Made by a program: the position numbers and the translations under genes. Of a stretch of DNA of 26,858 bases, positions 6,195-12,108 are shown piece after piece (position 1 is the first letter of the stretch; each line of letters starts with the position of its first letter). The DNA lies in the IMG/VR virus record IMGVR_UViG_3300028394_000274, positions 1 through 26,858 of that record. One strand, given 5' to 3'. Under the pieces are notes generated by a model. The model saw nothing but the letters and a program-made list of their open reading frames with translations. It was not told the origin of the DNA and made no database searches. The DNA comes from a virus.

Positions 6195-7523
6195 ATGAAA
6201 AAATTAAATACAACTTATTTAGATAATTTAGTGTCTAAAATTCTAAAAGAAACGTTAGAAGAAAAAGCCGATAGTTTGGTTTCAAAAATCAAAGGTGGTA
6301 GTATCTGTGAATGTGGTGGAACAATGTATGAGGGTGAATGTAACGAATGTGGTTCTAAAGGTGGTGATATGTATGAAGAAGATGGTGAACCAAGTTTTGT
6401 TGATAAAGCCGTGGATTTTGCGGGACAAGCTGTTAATTTTGCTGCTCAGAATCCTGAATTAATTGCTGCTGTTATGGCGGAAGACATTTACGATGTTGAC
6501 AATACATTAGATGATGATTTTGATTATGTTACTAAGAATGAATCTATTGAAGAAGATGGGGAAAAAACTTGTATGGAACATATCAAAATGTTTGGTAAAG
6601 ATGATGAAGTTACTAAAAAACTTTGTGTTGGTGTAAATATTAATGAGGCTTTAAAAGGTCGTCAAAGAAAATTGGATAGAAACAAAAATAATAAGATAGA
6701 TGCTGAGGATTTCAAATTGTTAAGAAAAGGTAAAAAAACTGAAACGGATGAAGGTAATGCGTTTTCAGGGGCTTTATCTAACGCTAAAAAAAATGGTGAA
6801 GATTCTTTTGAAGTGGATGGTAAAGAATATCCAGTTAAAGAGTCGTATAGATTAACTGAAACTGAAATGATTAATTTAATTGAAAAAATAGTTAAGGAAG
6901 AGAAAGATAAAACAAATATTAAAGTTGTTGGTGGTTCTCCTAAAGGATTAGAAAAATACAAACAAATTCATGTAAAAAATGGTAAAGAAAATGATGATTA
7001 CATTAAGGATGTTACCAAAAAAATGAAAGATTACCTTAAAGATGGTTCTAAAGGTGAATATGATATGAATCCTAAAATATTTCCAAAAGGAAACGGTGAA
7101 TTAGAAAAAATGGATAAAAAAGCATACATTCCATCGGGTGCGGTTGAAGAGTATATAGATAATTTAACAGCTGCAGGTCAAGAAAATTTAGTGTATGATG
7201 AAATCCATCCAAATGAAGAGTGGGTAACCGATAATATTGAAGGTTCTTCAAGAACGGGTAATAATCCTGAGTGGGCTAACACCGGAGAATCAAACGTTAA
7301 TAAAAAACGTAATAAAATTAGAAAAGATAATATTTTAGGTAAGATTAAACAAAAAGCGTATAACAAATCTCCTCAACCAATAGTATCTGATAAATCTGGT
7401 CAGGACAAAGGTGACAAATTAATGGCTAAATTAGAATCAACTACAGATAAAAAACAAAAACAAATTAATGAGGAGTTTGATAGAATGAAATCATTAATTG
7501 GTTACAATAGAAAAACACAATAA
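6195..7523 (+). CDS. Modular probable virion/internal protein with zinc-ribbon-like and EF-hand-like motifs
   Basis: The 442-residue, mainly acidic and Lys-rich protein is a chain of short motifs. An N-terminal amphipathic segment (TTYLDNLVSKILKETLEE) comes first. A Cys cluster C38/C40/C49/C52 follows and could bind zinc. An EF-hand-like loop DRNKNNKIDAED (161-172) lies in KGRQRKL..FKLLRKGKK. A second helical tag, YRLTETEMINLIEKIVKEEK (218-237), resembles the N termini of the genes at 18166 and 16611. The C terminus is INEEFDRMKSLIGYN. No enzyme core is visible. It has its own promoter-like motif and a strong terminator. I infer a head-internal or assembly protein, perhaps proteolytically processed at the tag; the sequence does not show this directly. 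Confidence 0.7.
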   Translation: MKKLNTTYLDNLVSKILKETLEEKADSLVSKIKGGSICECGGTMYEGECNECGSKGGDMYEEDGEPSFVDKAVDFAGQAVNFAAQNPELIAAVMAEDIYDVDNTLDDDFDYVTKNESIEEDGEKTCMEHIKMFGKDDEVTKKLCVGVNINEALKGRQRKLDRNKNNKIDAEDFKLLRKGKKTETDEGNAFSGALSNAKKNGEDSFEVDGKEYPVKESYRLTETEMINLIEKIVKEEKDKTNIKVVGGSPKGLEKYKQIHVKNGKENDDYIKDVTKKMKDYLKDGSKGEYDMNPKIFPKGNGELEKMDKKAYIPSGAVEEYIDNLTAAGQENLVYDEIHPNEEWVTDNIEGSSRTGNNPEWANTGESNVNKKRNKIRKDNILGKIKQKAYNKSPQPIVSDKSGQDKGDKLMAKLESTTDKKQKQINEEFDRMKSLIGYNRKTQ

Positions 7524-7551
7524 TTTACAAACAAAAAATACACCTTATAAT

Positions 7552-7585
7552 TTCTCCATAGACAAACTCTATGGAGAATTTTTTT
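7552..7585 (+). terminator. Strong intrinsic terminator that contains the next start codon
   Basis: A perfect 11-bp stem (TTCTCCATAGA / TCTATGGAGAA) with loop CAAAC is followed by seven T residues. The 3' arm includes the ATG at 7571 of the next gene, so the same hairpin could terminate transcription and, in read-through RNA, mask that start codon. Confidence 0.85.
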
Positions 7586-8038
7586 AGCTACATATCGAAA
7601 CCTTTATTACCTGAAGAAGTAGACCTTTGGTTTAAGAGTAATAATATAATTCCGGAAAAAATGGAATTGTATTCAGATTTATCTCATTCACTTAATCAAT
7701 TGATTTTAAAGACTTATTTAGGTGAATTGGACTCAAATAACGAAATTAGGATTGATTTAACTGATGATGATAAACGAAACCATTTTGAATGGTGTTGGAA
7801 TAAAATTATTTTTAATTTTAAACAGGAGAATATAAGATTTGATGAACGAGGTCATCATTTTGATTATTTTGAATCATTTTTTGATGAGACATTTTATAAT
7901 CAAAAAGAGTATAAGGTTAAAACTTCTATAGGTTATTTTTTTACGGACTTATTCAATTACAAAAAATCCTTTACAAAATCGGATTTAGATATGGTAACTA
8001 CCATATATAAAGTTCTTGATAAACACATCCATTATTAA
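7571..8038 (+). CDS. Conserved hypothetical protein, aromatic-rich
   Basis: The 155-residue soluble protein is rich in Phe, Tyr and Asp, beginning MENFFSYISKPLLPEEVDLW and continuing with motifs LYSDLSHSLNQLI, NHFEWCWNKIIFNFKQENI and SFTKSDLDMVTTIYKVLDKH. It looks fully helical. I recognise no catalytic motif. Its ATG lies inside the 3' arm of the terminator hairpin. The first residues look integral to the fold, so I keep this start, although no alternative RBS can be judged because none of these genes has a Shine-Dalgarno sequence. Expression probably depends on read-through or on a promoter inside the preceding gene. Confidence 0.7.
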   Translation: MENFFSYISKPLLPEEVDLWFKSNNIIPEKMELYSDLSHSLNQLILKTYLGELDSNNEIRIDLTDDDKRNHFEWCWNKIIFNFKQENIRFDERGHHFDYFESFFDETFYNQKEYKVKTSIGYFFTDLFNYKKSFTKSDLDMVTTIYKVLDKHIHY

Positions 8039-8054
8039 AAAAATGTTGATAGTA

Positions 8055-8084
8055 TTTACAATAGGGTAAAAAAAATTACTTTTA
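8055..8084 (+). promoter_or_regulatory. Weak host-type promoter upstream of the H1-like gene
   Basis: TTTA (8055-8058) and TACTTTTA (8077-8084) are spaced by 18 nt. This resembles the Bacteroidota TTTG/TAnnTTTG pattern but differs at the last base of both boxes and is one base short in spacing. Confidence 0.3.
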
Positions 8085-8118
8085 TCAATATAAAAATAAA
8101 TTTATTAAAACAATTCAA

Positions 8119-8295
8119 ATGGAGACATTAGAACAAATTAAAGCTTTAGTTGAGGAATTATCAGTAGATACCACAAAATTTTTTGGTGGTAATAACAGTG
8201 CTGGAACAAGAGCTAGAAAATCTGCACAGGATTTAAAAAAATTATTGGATACTCTAAGAAAAGAGATTTTATCTGAAAGAAAAAAAGACGAGTAA
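8119..8295 (+). CDS. Histone H1-like (Hc1-type) DNA-binding protein
   Basis: This short gene encodes 58 residues: METLEQIKALVEELSVDTTK, then FFGGNNSAGTRARKSAQDLK and KLLDTLRKEILSERKKDE. The pattern of an N-terminal helix, a phenylalanine-glycine turn, N(K)aAGtRARKaxqeLkkl and a lysine-rich end is that of the Bacteroidota histone H1-like protein Hc1 family (Pfam Hc1), whose bacterial members are also about 55-60 residues. It should bind DNA non-specifically and may help condense the phage genome or compete with the host nucleoid protein. Its stop overlaps the next ATG (TAATG). It is a full-length copy, not a remnant. Confidence 0.8.
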   Translation: METLEQIKALVEELSVDTTKFFGGNNSAGTRARKSAQDLKKLLDTLRKEILSERKKDE

Positions 8296-8483
8296 TGGAT
8301 AACTTTAATACAATATTTTTATTTGTATTTATCTTTTCTGTTTTAACTGTTCTTAGAACGGTTGCTAGAATAATAAGTTCCCTATTCTCAACCCCACCAA
8401 AACCAATTGTGTGGGGTAAATGGGAACTTATAATTCTTGGATTAACAATATCGTATTGTTTAACATTTATTATTAAAAATTAA
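8295..8483 (+). CDS. Small two-span membrane protein
   Basis: The 62 residues contain two hydrophobic spans (about 6-20, TIFLFVFIFSVLTVL, and 44-60, WELIILGLTISYCLTFIIKN region) separated by a loop with RTVARIISSLFSTPPKP. Two spans and small size fit a class II holin, but the gene is 4 kb away from the endolysin and is coupled instead to the H1-like gene (1-base overlap). A host-membrane modifying role is as likely. It ends 2 nt before the next gene. Confidence 0.6.
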   Translation: MDNFNTIFLFVFIFSVLTVLRTVARIISSLFSTPPKPIVWGKWELIILGLTISYCLTFIIKN

Positions 8484-8485
8484 TT

Positions 8486-8956
8486 ATGAGTTTATATAAA
8501 GAATTTTCCGAATTATTACCTTATCTACAATCTGTTAGAAAATTAGAAAGTTATTTAAGTTTTGATGTTAGTTTTCCAACAACTTGGAAATTACCTAAAA
8601 AATTTGTTGATGAAGATAAAGTAATGGAACAAACTAGTAAAATTAATGGTGAAAGATTTTTTTCATTTGTTTCTGAAATAAGTGAAGAGTCCGTTGAAAA
8701 AATGTCACAAAACTTAAAAAGTATTATTAAATACAATCACGATAGAGAAGAGAAAGACAGATTGTTTCAAAACAAAGTTGAAGAATTAAAAACCATTTTT
8801 GAAAAACAAGATTTGAATAGTTTAAAAAATCTTAATTTTGAATTAAAGACCGGTAAAATAGAATTAGTTGATGAAGAAGAAAGCGTTGAAAGAGTTGGAA
8901 TTACTGGGGAACGAAATAGTGAGTACTCCAAAACAACTTCAAAAAGAAAAGAATAA
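8486..8956 (+). CDS. Conserved hypothetical helical protein
   Basis: The 156-residue soluble protein has an N-terminal conserved-looking block (LYKEFSELLPYLQSVRKLES then FPTTWKLPKKFV), a central RFFSFVSEISEESVEK segment, and a charged helical half (HDREEKDRLFQNKVEELKTI) probably forming a coiled coil. The last 30 residues are hydrophilic and overlap the reading frame of the next small gene, which suggests a dispensable tail. No known domain recognised; the location among small operon genes gives no clear role. Confidence 0.7.
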   Translation: MSLYKEFSELLPYLQSVRKLESYLSFDVSFPTTWKLPKKFVDEDKVMEQTSKINGERFFSFVSEISEESVEKMSQNLKSIIKYNHDREEKDRLFQNKVEELKTIFEKQDLNSLKNLNFELKTGKIELVDEEESVERVGITGERNSEYSKTTSKRKE

Positions 8957-9068
8957 AATAATTAGTGAATTAAGGGGGTTAACTAAAGAAGACATTATCC
9001 CAAAACCACCTGAACCACCTAAAAAACTAACATTATGGCAGAAACTACACAAAGTATTGATGGGGTAA
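8919..9068 (+). CDS. Small basic hypothetical protein, GTG start
   Basis: I place the start at GTG 8919, giving 49 residues (MSTPKQLQKEKNKIISELRG, then LTKEDIIPKPPEPPKKLTLW and QKLHKVLMG): a short basic helix, a Pro-rich linker and an amphipathic end. An ATG at 8871 in the same frame would add 16 residues but deepen the overlap with the previous gene from 38 to 86 nt. The 3' end overlaps the next gene by 34 nt. The nested overlaps on both sides suggest translational coupling. Function unknown. Confidence 0.5.
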   Translation: MSTPKQLQKEKNKIISELRGLTKEDIIPKPPEPPKKLTLWQKLHKVLMG

Positions 9069-9289
9069 TTGAAAAATTGGCACTTCTTGCTGATGGATTA
9101 CAAACTCTATTTCCTGATGGAACTATGGCTGTGGCAATGGAACTTAAATACGATGACTATAAAAAAGTTCAAAAAAACTTTAGAGATGTTGATAGGAATT
9201 TTACTCAGTTTAAAATTGATATTTCCGGTATTGAATTTATGTTTTTATTGAAGGATGGGTCGTTGTCTGACGTTGTAAGTAAGACTTAG
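9035..9289 (+). CDS. Small conserved hypothetical protein
   Basis: The 84-residue protein begins MAETTQSIDGVIEKLALLAD and contains LFPDGTMAVAMELKYDDYKK and a beta-like ISGIEFMFLLKDGSL end. It looks like a compact alpha/beta domain with no catalytic motif. It starts inside the previous gene and its last 53 nt overlap, tail to tail, the minus-strand gene at 9237-9881. Both frames look protein-like in the overlap. It is the last gene of a plus-strand run with no terminator hairpin visible behind it. Confidence 0.65.
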   Translation: MAETTQSIDGVIEKLALLADGLQTLFPDGTMAVAMELKYDDYKKVQKNFRDVDRNFTQFKIDISGIEFMFLLKDGSLSDVVSKT

Positions 9290-9881
9290 AAAAACCATTT
9301 TCGATTAATAAATTATAAAGATATTTTCTTTGAGCATTTGAATAATCTTTAACAAACATACAATCAAATCGTTTTTGTTCCATAAAAAAATCTGATATTG
9401 AATCAATAAATCTACTTGAATCGTAATCATTTTTTAATGTAAATAAATTAAATTTGTCATCATTTTGAACTACAATTTTATTATTTAATTTTGATATTAA
9501 TTTAAATCCGGATGGGTTTAAATATAATTTAATAAACTCATTAGAGTTTATTTTTTTGTTTAATGAAATGTCTAAAATAAATTCCTCAACGTGATAAAGA
9601 TTAATTTTTTTGATAGAAAAATCATTATCTTCTAAATCAACTTTAATGTTTCTACCTAATTCGTCTTTTAAAAACACAGGTAAGAAAGTCCCTGACACCT
9701 TTTCAAGTATTGCAATTTCATATTTTGATATGAATCCATTTTCATATTGTTTATCAAAGATAACGTTGTTACTAGTTTCCAATAAAGATTCATAAAAATT
9801 ATTTGCTCGATTTGAGGTCTTAAATTTCTTGATTATTTTCTTTTTTACTTTATTTTTGAATAGAACAATTAAATAATTCAT
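9237..9881 (-). CDS. Conserved hypothetical protein (214 aa)
   Basis: The protein starts MNYLIVLFKNKVKKKIIKKF, followed by a series of beta-strand-like segments (NVIFDKQYENGFISKYEIAI, LPVFLKDELGRNIKV, KLISKLNNKIVVQNDDKFN) and a C-terminal helix region with EQKRFDCMFVKDYSNAQRKY. There is no membrane span despite the hydrophobic start, and no known motif. It is transcribed opposite to its neighbours, starting 38 nt from the divergent DnaJ gene and ending inside the 3' end of the plus-strand gene at 9035. It looks like a full-length accessory gene rather than a structural one. Function unknown. Confidence 0.7.
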   Translation of the reverse strand: MNYLIVLFKNKVKKKIIKKFKTSNRANNFYESLLETSNNVIFDKQYENGFISKYEIAILEKVSGTFLPVFLKDELGRNIKVDLEDNDFSIKKINLYHVEEFILDISLNKKINSNEFIKLYLNPSGFKLISKLNNKIVVQNDDKFNLFTLKNDYDSSRFIDSISDFFMEQKRFDCMFVKDYSNAQRKYLYNLLIENGFSKSYLQRQTTTHPSIKT

Positions 9882-9919
9882 AATGTATAATTTAACTTTA
9901 AATATAAAATAAGTAAAGA

Positions 9920-10840
9920 ATGGAAGATTTTTATCAAATATTGGGTGTTAATGAAAACTCCTCACAAGACGAAATAAAAAAAGCTTATAGAAAGTTAGCG
10001 GTAGAACATCATCCGGATAAAGGTGGTGATGAAAATAAGTTTAAACAAATTTCACAAGCTTATGATACAATAGGTGACGAAAATAAACGAGGTCAATATG
10101 ACAACCAACGAAGAAATCCTTTTGCGGGAATGGGTGGTGGTGGAGGAGGATTTAATCCTTTTGAGGAAATGTTTAATCAAATGAATGCTCAAAGAAGGAG
10201 AACAGTACCGGATAAAGTTATTGAGGTTATTATTGGGGCATTAGAATCTTTTAATGGTTCTGACAAAACAATCAACTATAGTAGAGAATCTAAGTGTGGT
10301 GGGTGTAATGGTAATGGAGGTGAACGAATAAATTGTTCTGTATGTAATGGTGAAGGATTTATTTTACAAAGAATTGGTACTGGATTATTTGTTCAGGTTA
10401 TGAGACAAACCTGTGGTGGTTGTAATGGTAATGGTTTTACATATAAAACAACCTGTGGTACTTGTCACGGAAAAACAACAATAACCACAAATGAAACTGT
10501 TTCTGTTAAGTTACCTCACGGAGTTGATGATGGTCAATTTTTAAGATTACAAGATAAAGGAGATTATAAAGATGGAGTATACGGTAATTTAGTATTAAGG
10601 ATAAAAGTACAAGAAGAAAGTGATTTTGATAAATCCGGAGATGATTTAATTTATAATGCTTATTTTAATTTAACTAATTTATCTAAAGATACGTTGGAAA
10701 TTTCACACCCACAAGGAAATCTATCAATTAAATTACCAAAAACTTTTGATACATCAAAACCCCTTAGAGTTAAATCTAAAGGGTATTATAATAGAGGTGA
10801 TTTGTTTATTAAATTATTTGTTAAATTTGAAAGGGGTTAG
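9920..10840 (+). CDS. dnaJ: DnaJ/Hsp40 co-chaperone, shortened
   Basis: DnaJ proteins stimulate the ATPase of host DnaK and deliver clients. Of 306 residues, 3-65 form a J domain with the essential HPD (31-33), followed by a Gly/Phe region (GMGGGGGGFNPF, 70-81). The zinc domain has four CxxC pairs (126/129, 139/142, 165/168, 179/182), and the C-terminal substrate-binding part includes VKLPHGVDDGQFLRLQDKG. It is about 70 residues shorter than bacterial DnaJ (about 375), mainly through a short linker and a trimmed C terminus, so dimerisation may be altered. All catalytic elements are present. It probably assists folding of virion proteins or redirects host chaperones. It is divergent from the gene at 9237 and convergent with the minus-strand gene behind it. 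Confidence 0.95.
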   Translation: MEDFYQILGVNENSSQDEIKKAYRKLAVEHHPDKGGDENKFKQISQAYDTIGDENKRGQYDNQRRNPFAGMGGGGGGFNPFEEMFNQMNAQRRRTVPDKVIEVIIGALESFNGSDKTINYSRESKCGGCNGNGGERINCSVCNGEGFILQRIGTGLFVQVMRQTCGGCNGNGFTYKTTCGTCHGKTTITTNETVSVKLPHGVDDGQFLRLQDKGDYKDGVYGNLVLRIKVQEESDFDKSGDDLIYNAYFNLTNLSKDTLEISHPQGNLSIKLPKTFDTSKPLRVKSKGYYNRGDLFIKLFVKFERG

Positions 10841-10860
10841 TCGTTAAAATAAACGACTAA
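10837..10860. terminator. Hairpin between convergent genes, possible bidirectional terminator
   Basis: A perfect 9-bp stem (TTAGTCGTT / AACGACTAA) with a 6-nt loop covers the stop codons of dnaJ and of the opposing minus-strand gene. There is no T-run on either side, so termination is uncertain. Confidence 0.5.
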
Positions 10861-11056
10861 TTCCTTCAATTAGTTTAATAGACCCATAAATGGCTGCAAA
10901 TAGTAAATAAACACCTAATAAAGCCATACCCCACTGACCTTTAGTTAATCCTTTTTGTTTACAAGATTTGCATTCTTTTTGTGGTGTTTCAATTGATTCG
11001 ACATCAACACTATTAATGTCTCTTTCCTCAATAATTTGTCCTTTGATTGTTTCCAT
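10844..11056 (-). CDS. Small membrane protein with CxxC pair
   Basis: I place the start at ATG 11056, giving 70 residues. A longer frame to 11122 exists, but ATATTTAT followed by 4 nt sits exactly before 11056, as at other genes. The N-terminal 28 residues are acidic (METIKGQIIEERDINSVDVE), then CKSC (29-32) and a C-terminal hydrophobic span (about 41-62, QWGMALLGVYLLFAAIYGSI). Topology is probably a soluble N terminus with a tail anchor. The CxxC could bind metal or be redox active. It is convergent with dnaJ and shares a hairpin with it. Function unknown. Confidence 0.65.
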   Translation of the reverse strand: METIKGQIIEERDINSVDVESIETPQKECKSCKQKGLTKGQWGMALLGVYLLFAAIYGSIKLIEGISRLF

Positions 11057-11060
11057 AGTA

Positions 11061-11068
11061 ATAAATAT
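11061..11068 (-). promoter_or_regulatory. ATATTTAT-type putative phage promoter (minus strand)
   Basis: Read on the minus strand, AATATTTATTACTATG places the motif exactly 4 nt before the ATG at 11056. The conserved gap on the opposite strand argues against chance. Confidence 0.5.
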
Positions 11069-11110
11069 TAATTTACACCAAATATAGTGAAAAATATTTG
11101 AAATAGAAAC

Positions 11111-11141
11111 TTGCTTTTTCACTTTTTATTTCTTATCTTTA
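11111..11141 (+). promoter_or_regulatory. Host-type (Bacteroidota) promoter for the Dam-like gene
   Basis: TTG (11111-11113) and TATCTTTA (11134-11141) are 20 nt apart, close to the Bacteroidota TTTG-N19/20-TAnnTTTG pattern. The ATG follows 12 nt later after an A-rich leader. Confidence 0.55.
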
Positions 11142-11153
11142 TAAAAAAAAATT

Positions 11154-12002
11154 ATGGCATTATCATACATCGGGGGTAAATCAAAAATAGGTAAATGGAT
11201 TGTTCCATTCATACCTCAAGACATTGAAACATACATAGAACCATTTTCAGGTATGTTTTGGGTATTTTTTAATATGGACTTAACCAAATACCCCAATTTA
11301 AAAGAAGTTGTTTATAACGACTTCAATCCACTTAACTATAATTTGTTTCAGTGTCTTCAGAATCCTGAAAGATTATTAGAAGAAGTGAATAATATTCCTT
11401 GTCAGCAAAGGGGTGAGTTTCCGACACCGGATATTTATAAAGAACAATTCATCAGGTTTCAGGCTGAAATATTTGAAACCAATTTCAGCGTACAGGCTTA
11501 CGATTATGTTGTTGCTGCAAAATACGCTTATGTGTTGGCTCAGGTATTTTCGGGGTCTAAACCTGAAACAAGTTCATTTATAGACTTAAAAGGAAAGTAT
11601 AAATCAAAGTATCTTACATTCCGAGATAAGTTATCTAAACCGGATTGGGTGGAACATTTCTTAAAGATTACTAAAGTAGAGAATATGGACTTTGAAGAGG
11701 TTATTCAAAAGTATGATAGTCCATCTACCTATGTTTATGCTGACCCCCCATATTGGAAGACAGAGAACTATTATAACAATCACGACTTTGATAGTACTGA
11801 CCACGAGAGATTGGCGGATTGTTTAAAACGTATTCAAGGAAAGTTCTCATTATCTTATTATGATTTTCCCCAATTACACACTTGGTTTCCGGAAACTCAA
11901 TATGTGTGGGAGAAGAAAGAGTTTGCTAAGGCGGCTGCGGCTAAGAAAGGTAAGGCTCAAAATATGGGTGAAGAACTTCTAATTATGAATTACGTAAAAT
12001 AG
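11154..12002 (+). CDS. Dam-type (D12 class) DNA N6-adenine methyltransferase
   Basis: The product transfers a methyl group from SAM to adenine in DNA. The 282 residues follow the D12 (alpha) class order: SYIGGKSKIGKWI (4-16) and EPFSGMFWVFF (29-39, motif I/X SAM pocket), YNDFNP (54-59) and the catalytic ADPPYW (196-201, motif IV). It is the usual length for Dam/phage Dam. No restriction partner is nearby, so it likely protects phage DNA or modifies expression. The target sequence cannot be read from the protein. The gene stands alone, with its own host-type promoter, suggesting early expression, and is followed by a second host-type promoter. Confidence 0.93.
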   Translation: MALSYIGGKSKIGKWIVPFIPQDIETYIEPFSGMFWVFFNMDLTKYPNLKEVVYNDFNPLNYNLFQCLQNPERLLEEVNNIPCQQRGEFPTPDIYKEQFIRFQAEIFETNFSVQAYDYVVAAKYAYVLAQVFSGSKPETSSFIDLKGKYKSKYLTFRDKLSKPDWVEHFLKITKVENMDFEEVIQKYDSPSTYVYADPPYWKTENYYNNHDFDSTDHERLADCLKRIQGKFSLSYYDFPQLHTWFPETQYVWEKKEFAKAAAAKKGKAQNMGEELLIMNYVK

Positions 12003-12033
12003 TTTGGATACTAAAAAAAATGTATTATCTTTG
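12003..12033 (+). promoter_or_regulatory. Host-type (Bacteroidota) promoter, near-consensus
   Basis: TTTG (12003-12006), 19 nt, TATCTTTG (12026-12033) is a full match to the Bacteroidota consensus. The leader behind it can fold an 8-bp hairpin (TCGTTAAA 12036-12043 / TTTAACGA 12058-12065) and holds a 19-codon ORF (12053-12112) whose TGA overlaps the next ATG. Confidence 0.75.
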
Positions 12034-12083
12034 TCTCGTTAAAGAAAAGTAAATGGGTTTAACGAATTATTTACAAAAATCAA

Positions 12084-12092
12084 ATATTTATA
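12084..12092 (+). promoter_or_regulatory. ATATTTATA-type putative phage promoter
   Basis: ATATTTATAATAAAAAAC is identical over 18 bases to the motif at 6172 and lies 16 nt before the ATG at 12109. With the host-type promoter upstream it forms a tandem pair. Confidence 0.5.
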
Positions 12093-12108
12093 ATAAAAAA
12101 CAATTAAA

